Source: Alphaproteobacteria bacterium
GTDB lineage: Bacteria; Pseudomonadota; Alphaproteobacteria; Rhodospirillales; WMHbin7
DNA: 60,596 nt
Direction of reading: 5' to 3'
Assembly (NCBI GenBank): GCA_015232335.1
Contig: JADFZV010000016.1
Location: forward strand, 1-60,596
Position 1 is the stretch's first letter. Each line of letters begins with the position of its first letter. The notes beneath the pieces were generated by a model. That model made no database searches, had not been told where the DNA came from, and saw only the letters and a list, made by a program, of their open reading frames with translations. A program made the translations under genes and the position numbers. This document shows positions 1 to 6,644 of this stretch, piece by piece.

Positions 1-45
1 GCTAAGAAGCCTGCTCCGGCACCGGCGCTGACTCCGGCCGCCTAA
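1..45 (+). CDS. C-terminal end of an unknown protein (partial)
   Basis: Only the last 14 codons of a forward gene lie in the window, ending at TAA 43-45. The tail reads AKKPAPAPALTPAA, an Ala/Pro/Lys-rich end that looks like a flexible or low-complexity C-terminus. It is too short to name. A strong intrinsic terminator follows within 45 bases, so this gene is the last of its transcript. Confidence 0.6.
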   Translation, partial: AKKPAPAPALTPAA

Positions 46-88
46 GGTTGACTTCTGCGGCTTTTGCCGCGAAGGCATTTCCCAACAG

Positions 89-122
89 CCCAGGGACCTC
101 AAAGTCCCTGGGTTTGTTTTTT
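89..122 (+). terminator. Rho-independent terminator after the 5' partial gene
   Basis: A perfect 9-base stem (CCCAGGGAC / GTCCCTGGG, 89-97 and 104-112) with a 6-base loop is followed by a T-rich tract at 113-122. It ends the forward partial gene. The convergent reverse gene stops at 124, right behind the T tract. Confidence 0.9.
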
Positions 123-123
123 G

Positions 124-891
124 CTAATTCTGCTCCAGCGTCCCCAGTCCCGCCAGAATGGGGCCAAACAGTTTCTCGGGCGCTTCCCCCCATCTGCCGG
201 TGAAACCGGCCCGATCTGCCCTGAAGAACTTCCCTATACGGTCTGGCGCCAGCATCGCCCCCAGAATCAGAAACTGATGGCCGGTCGTGAACTTCAATCC
301 CCCCTTCGGGTTCGAGTTCATGATGGTCAGCATCCAGTCTGAGCGGGCTTCAAAGCGGGAAAATGAGCGGGCAATGGCAACCAGCACCGCCTCATAGGCC
401 GCCAGCATGGCTGGATCATTATAGAAACCCTGCCAATCGATCCGCCGCCCCAAGCCGCGATGACTAGCCGCCCCTTCATTGCATTGGGCTTCCAATCTTG
501 CATGCGTCTCGTTGCCCAACATCATGCGCAAGGCCGTGAAGAACTGAGGCAGATGCCCACGGTCAATCCCCTCGGGTCCAGAAGACAGCAGGCCCGCAAA
601 GGGGCAGACGGCGATGCGTCCAAAGTAGTTGTGGCGCATCCCTTCGTAGCGCCTTGCCGAAAAATCGGCGGCACATTCCTGCTCCATTCTGCCGCAGCAG
701 GCGGACAGCAGGGCGCCATCGCTGGCCAAGGTTCTGGCGATCTTGCGCACGCGCTCGATGGAAACGACGCCGTCCGCCGTTTCGGTTTCCAGCCTTCTTA
801 AGACCAGCCCCAAGGCTGTCCGGGCCACCTGATGGCAACGCACGCCGCGATCCCCAGTATTTTCCGCCAGGCTTGTCATATTTGCCACCAT
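124..891 (-). CDS. Uncharacterised 255-residue protein
   Basis: I do not recognise this family. The product is soluble, with no signal peptide or membrane segment. The N-terminal third is rich in Arg, Ala and Leu and looks helical; the middle has two Cys (SACCGRMEQEC) and later CPF and QCNE, so four to five cysteines in the first half could bind a metal or cofactor. The second half is mixed alpha/beta with a Gly-rich stretch (NSNPKGGLKFTTGH). Start choice is uncertain: ATG at 891 or ATG at 879; neither has a strong ribosome site. It stands alone, convergent with the partial gene upstream and separated by 69 bases from the response regulator, which is also on the reverse strand. Confidence 0.6.
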   Translation of the reverse strand: MVANMTSLAENTGDRGVRCHQVARTALGLVLRRLETETADGVVSIERVRKIARTLASDGALLSACCGRMEQECAADFSARRYEGMRHNYFGRIAVCPFAGLLSSGPEGIDRGHLPQFFTALRMMLGNETHARLEAQCNEGAASHRGLGRRIDWQGFYNDPAMLAAYEAVLVAIARSFSRFEARSDWMLTIMNSNPKGGLKFTTGHQFLILGAMLAPDRIGKFFRADRAGFTGRWGEAPEKLFGPILAGLGTLEQN

Positions 892-960
892 CCGCAGGTC
901 ATATCCTGACAGAAGTTTCTAATGAAGCATTGGGGAGAAAAAATGAATGGTTGTTACAAC

Positions 961-1641
961 TCACACTTCAAAACGGTAGCCGATGCCGTAAACGGAGTGG
1001 ATGACATCGGCCTCGGGCAGGATGGCTGCCAGTTTCTTGCGGATGTTCTTGATATGGCTGTCGACGATGCGGTCCGACACGTCCTCGTCCTCCGGATAGG
1101 CCAAATCCAGAATCTGCGCCCGCGAGAACAGACGGCCCGGACGTGCCGCCAGAAGGCTTAGAACCCGATATTCCGTCGGCGTCAGGTCCAGGCGCTTTCC
1201 GCCGAAACTGATCCGCTGCCCCTCCAGGTCGATCTCGACCAGACTTGGCTGCAGCAGGAAAGGTGCCGGGGCCATCCGCCGAAGGACGGCCGTAACGCGC
1301 GCCACGACCTCGCGGGGGCTGAAGGGCTTGCAGATATAATCATCCGCCCCGGCCTCCAGGCCCAGCAGGCGGTCGATTTCCTCGACCCTTGCCGTCACCA
1401 TGATGATGGGGACATTCGAGAAGGAGCGCACCTGGCTGCACAGCGACAAACCATCCATTCCCGGCAGCATGAGATCGAGCAGCACCAGATCGGGAGGCTG
1501 GCGGCGGATGGTCTCCAGGGCCTCCCTGCCGTCTTCAAGATGGGCAGGGGCAAATCCCGCCTTCTTCAGATAATCCAGCAGAATCTGGGCAATCGTCGGT
1601 TCGTCCTCGACGATCAGGATGGATTTGGCGCTCGGCGTCAT
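961..1641 (-). CDS. OmpR-family response regulator, BaeR-like
   Basis: A cytoplasmic DNA-binding response regulator of 226 residues. The receiver domain (about 7-120) has the acidic pocket E12/D13, phospho-acceptor D56 in LVLLDLMLP, the Thr in MVTAR and Lys in ICKPFSPRE; a winged-helix output domain follows (about 130-225, with LTPTEYRVLSLLAARPG and a terminal VYGIGYRF hairpin). The stretch EEIDRLLGLEAGADDYICKP matches E. coli BaeR closely, so it is best described as BaeR-like. The start at ATG 1641 is favoured over the upstream in-frame codon because it overlaps the kinase stop as ATGA. The partner is the sensor kinase encoded just upstream. Targets cannot be read from the sequence. Confidence 0.92.
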   Translation of the reverse strand: MTPSAKSILIVEDEPTIAQILLDYLKKAGFAPAHLEDGREALETIRRQPPDLVLLDLMLPGMDGLSLCSQVRSFSNVPIIMVTARVEEIDRLLGLEAGADDYICKPFSPREVVARVTAVLRRMAPAPFLLQPSLVEIDLEGQRISFGGKRLDLTPTEYRVLSLLAARPGRLFSRAQILDLAYPEDEDVSDRIVDSHIKNIRKKLAAILPEADVIHSVYGIGYRFEV

Positions 1642-3503
1642 GCGGTTTCTCCCACCTTGCATGGCAGCGATAGAACCATGCGCACCCCCCCCAAGTCTGA
1701 ATGCTGGGCCTTCAAGTTTCCCCCCATCGCCTCGACAAGGCTAAGCGAAACGGCCAGGCCGATGCCCGACCCGCCCTGTTCGCGCGAGCGCGAGGCATCG
1801 ACCCTGAAGAAACGGTCGAACAGATGCGCCAGCGCCTCCTCGGGAACCCCGGGGGGCGTATCGTCGAAATAGATCAGCAAGCGGTCCGCCAGAATGGCGC
1901 TTTCGATTCTGAGCCGTCCCCCGCAATCCGTATAGCGTAATGTGTTTTCCAACAGATTGGAAAAGACCTGTTTCAGGCGCGCCGGGTCGCCCTGAGCGAT
2001 GGGGCGCTGGCCGGGCCTTCCCGCCCAATCAAGCGCCAGTCCCGCTTCGGCAAAGCGTACGGAAAAAGCGCTCACGACTTCTTCTAAGATATCGAGAGGG
2101 GCCAGGGGAACATGCAGAATATCAAGACAGCCGACATCCGAGCGGGCCAGGGCATATAAATCGTCGATCAGATGGGACAGCCCCATGGTTTCCCGATGCA
2201 GAACATCCAGCGTTTGGGCATCGGCCTTGTGAATGCCGTCCTGAATAGCTTCGATCTGGGCTCGAATTACGGAAACGGGGGTGCGCAATTCGTGCGACGT
2301 ATCGGTCATCCACTGGCGAAGCGAGGCCTCCATCCGTTCGCGCTCGCTTAGGCGCAGGCGCTGCTCGGCCTGCTTCTGGTCCGTGGTCTCTTCAAGGCGC
2401 TTTACCAGAATGTTGAAGCCCTCGACCAGATTCCCCACTTCGTCTTTACTGACCACCGGCACCGGCTGCAACGCAATCTCGCCCTCGGCCATACGGTGAA
2501 TCTGCCTGGAGGCAACCGTCAATTGCCTGAACACGCGAGGCAGTAGATAAAGCAGGAAGAAAACGGCGAAGAGGCCGATCAAGGTCATGTTCTTGAATAG
2601 GAAAGCCTTGGTCTCATCGATCAGGGCAAACGCCTCCTTGGTGGGCAGCCTTGCCACCAGGAACCAGCCCGTACTGGGCACGGAAACCATTGCCGAAAGC
2701 TCTTCCACCCCAAAGGCATTGATGGTGATGCCAGTTCCCCGATACCCCGCCATCGCCTTGTCGTGCAGAAGATTGGCTCCCGGCTTGGGCAGGGGTTTCA
2801 GCACCATTTCAGGCTTGGTGGCGGCAACGAACAGATTGTCCTTGGGCGAGATCAGCAGAAATCCCCCCGTTTTGCCGATATGCGTTTCTTGCAGCTGGCT
2901 TAGGAAGCCGGGGGCGGCAATCGCCGTGACGCCCGCCAGAACGGCCAGAACCCTTCCTCTTGAATCGAGAATCGGCGCCGCCATGATAATAAGCGGTTCC
3001 TGAGAGGCCCTGCCCCGCGTTGGCCGACCCATGACCGGGCGTTTGTCCTTCAAAGCCATCTGAAACCAGTCGCTTTGGGAGAAATCCAAGTCGCCCCGCC
3101 CTGGCCTGACAGGATATTCGCCAAGAGATCCCTTGCCGTCACGGGCGACGACGATCAGGCCGTTGGAGAATTTCGGATAGGTTTCGTGGCGCTCCTGAAG
3201 CCACCCTCCCAACCTGACGGTATCCCTCAACAGGCCCTGGGGAAAGCGAGCTGCCAAATTTTCCAGAAGGGAAAGACGCTCTTTGATCTTGTCGTCGATA
3301 TCCTTTGCCACATATTCAGCGATCGAGAGCTGGCGGGAAGCCGAGAGTTCGGCCAGCTTGTCCTTAATGAAAGGAATCAAAATCACGATCCGGATCAGGA
3401 ATCCGAAAAGGACCATGAAAATCGCCAGCAGGATCAGGCGCGCAACCAGGCTGCGGCTTTGCGCTTTCATCCAGGTCAGAAGTCGGGATACGGGCTTGTT
3501 CAT
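1638..3503 (-). CDS. Membrane sensor histidine kinase, BaeS-like C-terminus, Cache sensor
   Basis: A 621-residue inner-membrane kinase. TM1 is about 22-45, a periplasmic double-Cache-type sensor about 55-295 (motifs YPKFSNGLIVV, DWFQMALKDKRPVMG, GFLLISPKD), TM2 about 305-323, HAMP about 324-375, HisKA with phospho-acceptor H404 in DTSHELRTPVS, and a HATPase domain to the end (NLLENTLRYT, GSGIGLAVS). An upstream extension of the frame by 84 codons is low-complexity and overlaps the DUF1491 gene, so the ATG at 3503 was chosen. Cognate response regulator follows with a 4-base overlap. Cache domains usually bind small molecules such as amino or organic acids; the ligand is unknown. E. coli BaeS lacks a Cache domain of this size, so the input signal probably differs. 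Confidence 0.9.
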   Translation of the reverse strand: MNKPVSRLLTWMKAQSRSLVARLILLAIFMVLFGFLIRIVILIPFIKDKLAELSASRQLSIAEYVAKDIDDKIKERLSLLENLAARFPQGLLRDTVRLGGWLQERHETYPKFSNGLIVVARDGKGSLGEYPVRPGRGDLDFSQSDWFQMALKDKRPVMGRPTRGRASQEPLIIMAAPILDSRGRVLAVLAGVTAIAAPGFLSQLQETHIGKTGGFLLISPKDNLFVAATKPEMVLKPLPKPGANLLHDKAMAGYRGTGITINAFGVEELSAMVSVPSTGWFLVARLPTKEAFALIDETKAFLFKNMTLIGLFAVFFLLYLLPRVFRQLTVASRQIHRMAEGEIALQPVPVVSKDEVGNLVEGFNILVKRLEETTDQKQAEQRLRLSERERMEASLRQWMTDTSHELRTPVSVIRAQIEAIQDGIHKADAQTLDVLHRETMGLSHLIDDLYALARSDVGCLDILHVPLAPLDILEEVVSAFSVRFAEAGLALDWAGRPGQRPIAQGDPARLKQVFSNLLENTLRYTDCGGRLRIESAILADRLLIYFDDTPPGVPEEALAHLFDRFFRVDASRSREQGGSGIGLAVSLSLVEAMGGNLKAQHSDLGGVRMVLSLPCKVGETA

Positions 3504-3555
3504 GGCTTTGTCCGGGCCACTGTCTCCCCTTACTGTGAAGGAACAATGAAAAGTG

Positions 3556-3888
3556 CTACAGGATCGGTTCCTCAGGGGCGAAGATTTTACGGGGATCCTC
3601 GATTTCCAGCACCCACAAGTCTCCGTCGATTTTAAGGCTGCGCTCGATATAGGCCTCGGCCTTTTCCTCGGATGCGGGGTCAGGGCCGGTCGCCCGTATC
3701 CAGGCCGGATTGCCAAAGCCGTCCCGCGTCTGGGACAGGACCAGCGCGGTCCCATCCAGATAGCTCAGCTTCAAAAGAACCGCCCCGGCATCGCCATCGC
3801 CTCTTTGGCGCACCACGACGGGAACGGCCAAGCGATTCAGGCGCCAAAGCAGCGCTTGAACCCATAGGCCACTTTTGACCTTACTCAT
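3556..3888 (-). CDS. DUF1491 family protein
   Basis: A 110-residue soluble protein with the DUF1491 signature near the N-terminus (KSGLWVQALLWRLN, then RRGD-like RQRGDGDAGAVLLKL). The family is nearly confined to Alphaproteobacteria and has no assigned function. Start ATG 3888 begins MSKVKSG and is preferred over a longer frame because family members start about 4-6 residues before the KSGLWV motif. It lies 52 bases upstream of the sensor kinase on the same strand, so the three genes may share a transcript. Confidence 0.85.
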   Translation of the reverse strand: MSKVKSGLWVQALLWRLNRLAVPVVVRQRGDGDAGAVLLKLSYLDGTALVLSQTRDGFGNPAWIRATGPDPASEEKAEAYIERSLKIDGDLWVLEIEDPRKIFAPEEPIL

Positions 3889-3986
3889 TGTGCTGCCTTT
3901 CCATCCCCCAACTCTTCTAGTACAATTCAAACCTGTTACCAAGAAAATAGCTTTTCGCCGAGCAAGCCAGGACGCCCGGAACAGAC

Positions 3987-5000
3987 ATGCTGGAAACCAT
4001 CGCTCCTACCGCCCGCAGCTTGATCCGCATCGTTCTGGTCGAGCCGGATACGCAATTGCGCAACAGCCTCCGCCAAGCCCTGATGGGCGCCGGTTTTCGC
4101 AACGTGCATGATTTCAGCTCGATCGAGAAGATGAAGGACGGATTGGAAAGCGACCCACCCGATCTGCTGTTCATCGACGTCCACGCGCCCGGAGGCGATG
4201 CCTGCGAACTGGTGCGCAGCCTCCGGTTCAACCTACAGAGATCGAATCCCTTCATGTCGGTCATTCTGACCGTCTGGCAAGGCAAGATCGACGATATCGA
4301 GAAGCTGGTAAATACAGGGGCGGATCACATCATTCTGAAGCCTGTGGCGCCCCAGGTGATCTTCAAGCGCATCGAGGCCTTGATCGAGCGGCGCAAACCC
4401 TTTGTCGCCACGTCGGGCTATATCGGTCCCGACCGGCGCAAAGGTGCCAGGGAAGGCGCTGATGTTCCCACCTTCCACGTTCCCAACACGCTGAAGCTGA
4501 AAGCCGCCAACCGCAAGTTTGACACCAATCAATTGCAAAGGGCGATCGACGATGCCTTGGGGAAAATGAACGGCGAGATGGTGATCCGCCTTGCCTTCCA
4601 GCTTGCCTTTCAAGCCGAGCGGCTGGCCCCTCTGGCCGAACAGGGATCTCGCGAAGCGCCCTTCGCGCTCAAGGACCTGAAGCTGGCTTTGATGGAATTC
4701 CTGCGCCGCATCGACGAAAGCGGCAATGAGCAGATCGTCAAGCTGGCCAGAACCCTGGACGATGTCGCCAACCGCATCGGCAATGCCTTGCCCGGCCCTC
4801 CCCTGGGCATGGATATCGAGCTTTTGCGCAAGCTGGCCCAGGCGATCAATCTGGGCCTCAAAAGCGCCATATCACCGGACGATCTGGCCCGCCAGGTCAA
4901 CGCTGCCATCGATAAAACGGAAAGCCGCAAAAAGGCCAAGCAGGAAGCGGCCGCCTTGGCGCGCGAAAAGCGCCCGCCCATCGCTTCCTCTGAGGCATGA
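3987..5000 (+). CDS. CheY-like receiver protein with helical C-terminal extension
   Basis: A 337-residue cytoplasmic protein. Residues about 14-130 form a receiver domain with E19/D21, phospho-acceptor D64 (LLFIDVHAPGGD) and Lys in ILKPVAPQ. A conserved linker SGYIGPDRRKG (about 147-157) follows, as in many alphaproteobacterial single-domain regulators. The rest (160-337) is helical, Ala/Lys/Glu-rich, without a recognisable DNA-binding or enzymatic output. It overlaps the HIT gene by 4 bases (ATGA) and starts a three-gene operon. No kinase is adjacent on this strand; the partner is unknown. The extension may be a protein-protein interaction surface (inference). Confidence 0.85.
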   Translation: MLETIAPTARSLIRIVLVEPDTQLRNSLRQALMGAGFRNVHDFSSIEKMKDGLESDPPDLLFIDVHAPGGDACELVRSLRFNLQRSNPFMSVILTVWQGKIDDIEKLVNTGADHIILKPVAPQVIFKRIEALIERRKPFVATSGYIGPDRRKGAREGADVPTFHVPNTLKLKAANRKFDTNQLQRAIDDALGKMNGEMVIRLAFQLAFQAERLAPLAEQGSREAPFALKDLKLALMEFLRRIDESGNEQIVKLARTLDDVANRIGNALPGPPLGMDIELLRKLAQAINLGLKSAISPDDLARQVNAAIDKTESRKKAKQEAAALAREKRPPIASSEA

Positions 5001-5413
5001 AACCCATGAACTTTTCCCTGCACCCCCGCCTGGAAGCCGATACCGTTCCGGTCAAGCAATTGGGCCTGTCTAGGTTGCTGCTGATGAATGACTCAAATTG
5101 GCCCTGGCTCATCCTCGTGCCGGAAAAACCCGCTATCAGCGAGTTGCATCAATTAAGCGCCGCCGAGCGCATGGTGCTGATCGAAGAAATTGCCTATGTC
5201 TCGGAAATCATGGAGCGCCTGTTCACGCCTTCGAAGATGAATGTCGCCGCCCTTGGCAACATGGTTCCCCAATTGCATATTCACGTCATCGCCCGCTATC
5301 AGGATGATCTTGCCTGGCCGAAACCGGTTTGGGGTGTCTGTGCAGCGGCCCCTTATGCGCCTGGCGCCCTCATGGCGAGATTGAAAGTCCTTCACGAGGC
5401 TTTCGACCGATGA
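4997..5413 (+). CDS. HIT-domain protein
   Basis: A 138-residue histidine-triad protein, a superfamily of nucleotide hydrolases/transferases acting on nucleoside phosphoramidates or dinucleoside polyphosphates. The motif reads PQLHIHVIAR (91-100): the first triad His is replaced by Gln92, while H94 (nucleophile position) and H96 remain. Length is normal for the family. Start ATG 4997 overlaps the previous stop by 4 bases; a second ATG three codons on is possible. It also overlaps the next gene by 4 bases. Substrate not predictable. Confidence 0.88.
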   Translation: MKPMNFSLHPRLEADTVPVKQLGLSRLLLMNDSNWPWLILVPEKPAISELHQLSAAERMVLIEEIAYVSEIMERLFTPSKMNVAALGNMVPQLHIHVIARYQDDLAWPKPVWGVCAAAPYAPGALMARLKVLHEAFDR

Positions 5414-5967
5414 AATTCAGCCTGTCCGCCACCCTCGTCGCCGTCTTTCTGATGGCGGGCCTTCCGGCTTTTGCCGACGACATCAAGCTGGGCGCCGATT
5501 TCGGCCCCGAGGGATGGGGTTATCGCATTGATTATCCTGTCGACTGGACCAAGGTCGAGCCGTCAAACTATGCCGTGGTTTTCTCAGGCCGTCAGGGAAC
5601 GGCGGCCTATCACACCACAGTCAGCATCCAGAATGTCCGCACGCCGGAAACCAAGGACAAGATCGCCGCCGTCATGGGCGAACTGGCGCGCCTTGAAGGA
5701 CGCATCCGCGACGAGACGACAGGGCTTGAAGTGCTGACCCGCAATCCCTTCGTCTATGAAAAGAAGGGAAGCAAAGTCACCGGAGCCCAGATGGTGGCCG
5801 AATTCGCCAAGCGCGGCGACGCCTTTCGCCAATGGATCGTTATCCTGCCCCGGACCAAGGCGCCCATTCTGCATGTCTGGATCTTCACCGGCCCGCTCGA
5901 AGACTTCCCCCAGGCCCTTCCCACCGCCAAGGCCATGCTGGACAGCTTCGAGATCAGGGGGGAGTAA
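5410..5967 (+). CDS. Exported protein of unknown function
   Basis: A 185-residue protein with a clear signal peptide (residues 1-22, Leu/Val/Ala core, cleavage after AFA). The mature part is mixed alpha/beta, with GWGYRIDYPVDWTKVEPSNYAVVFSG-like start (a PsbP/MOG1-like beta sheet is possible by eye) and a C-terminal ALPTAKAMLDSFEI helix typical of such folds. The ATG at 5410 overlaps the HIT stop as ATGA, supporting translational coupling; an upstream in-frame ATG would run through the HIT gene and destroy the signal peptide. Probably periplasmic. Its 3' end overlaps the convergent hepT by 14 bases. Confidence 0.8.
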   Translation: MKFSLSATLVAVFLMAGLPAFADDIKLGADFGPEGWGYRIDYPVDWTKVEPSNYAVVFSGRQGTAAYHTTVSIQNVRTPETKDKIAAVMGELARLEGRIRDETTGLEVLTRNPFVYEKKGSKVTGAQMVAEFAKRGDAFRQWIVILPRTKAPILHVWIFTGPLEDFPQALPTAKAMLDSFEIRGE

Positions 5968-6313
5968 GGCTCCTTGCCTCTTCCAGCATTATTCCGACAG
6001 CTCTTTCAAGCGCGGGAAGATGAAAACGAATGACCTGCTTTAACAAATTAGGATCGACCCGCTGATAGGCGTGGCGCAATTGATTGCCAAGATCAGCCAT
6101 CTTGCGCCACTCAATATCCTGAAACCTATTCTTCTCTTCATCTGCGATGTGCCTGCTTGCCTCTGAAATGATCTCAAGCTCCCTCTCAACCGCTCTGTAT
6201 ACAAGAGAGTTTGTTTCGAACATATCCAACGGGGTGACAAGCAGATGATTTTCGATGGCGTTAATCGCTTCGTAAATGTCCGTCAAGCGAGCCAGCATCG
6301 AGCGAAGATTCAT
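5954..6313 (-). CDS. HepT-like HEPN-domain toxin (DUF86)
   Basis: A 119-residue all-helical protein of the HepT/DUF86 HEPN family, the toxin partner of MntA. The usual HEPN catalytic signature R-x4-H-x-Y is present only in part: H81-A-Y83 is there, but position 76, where Arg is expected, is Gly (LGNQLRHAYQRVD). This matches the GN-x-x-RH-x-Y subfamily of DUF86 proteins that I recall, in which nuclease activity is less certain. It starts at 6313, sharing one base with the mntA stop, so the two are co-translated. MntA is known in characterised systems to neutralise HepT by AMPylating its Tyr. Confidence 0.85.
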   Translation of the reverse strand: MNLRSMLARLTDIYEAINAIENHLLVTPLDMFETNSLVYRAVERELEIISEASRHIADEEKNRFQDIEWRKMADLGNQLRHAYQRVDPNLLKQVIRFHLPALERAVGIMLEEARSLTPP

Positions 6314-6609
6314 CAGAAAACACGCTCTGCTTCGGCCAAAATCGACTCTTTTAGAACAGGGTGGATCGATCTACGGGTCATAATGTCTATGGGCGCATGA
6401 ATGCTATCTTCAAGAAAATATTTTATTTCCAACAAATCAAACAGAGAAAACATATCCGTCTCTTCATGGTCGATAAAAAGATCGACGTCGCTTCCGGGCA
6501 GCGCATCGCCTCTTGCCGTCGAACCGAACAGATAAAGCGAAAGGACGCCCAGCTCCCGTAAACGCAGCTCGCGCGACTTCAATTCCGATATGGCTTTTTT
6601 TCTGTCCAT
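6313..6609 (-). CDS. MntA-like minimal nucleotidyltransferase antitoxin
   Basis: A 98-residue minimal nucleotidyltransferase. The active-site signature GS-x10-D-x-D is exact: G29-S30, then D41 and D43 (LFGSTARGDALPGSDVDLF). In the MntA/HepT toxin-antitoxin family this protein transfers AMP to the HepT Tyr of the RX4HXY motif. The gene precedes hepT with a one-base overlap, the usual order. It lies between two unrelated core genes, as small TA pairs often do. Confidence 0.9.
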   Translation of the reverse strand: MDRKKAISELKSRELRLRELGVLSLYLFGSTARGDALPGSDVDLFIDHEETDMFSLFDLLEIKYFLEDSIHAPIDIMTRRSIHPVLKESILAEAERVF

Positions 6610-6644
6610 GACCCAGCCTAAAACGAATCCCTCATCCTCTCCCC

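Noticed and set aside
3504..3755. N-terminal extension of the BaeS-like kinase by 84 codons
   Set aside because: Low-complexity Arg/Pro-rich, overlaps the DUF1491 gene; ATG 3503 gives a normal membrane start.
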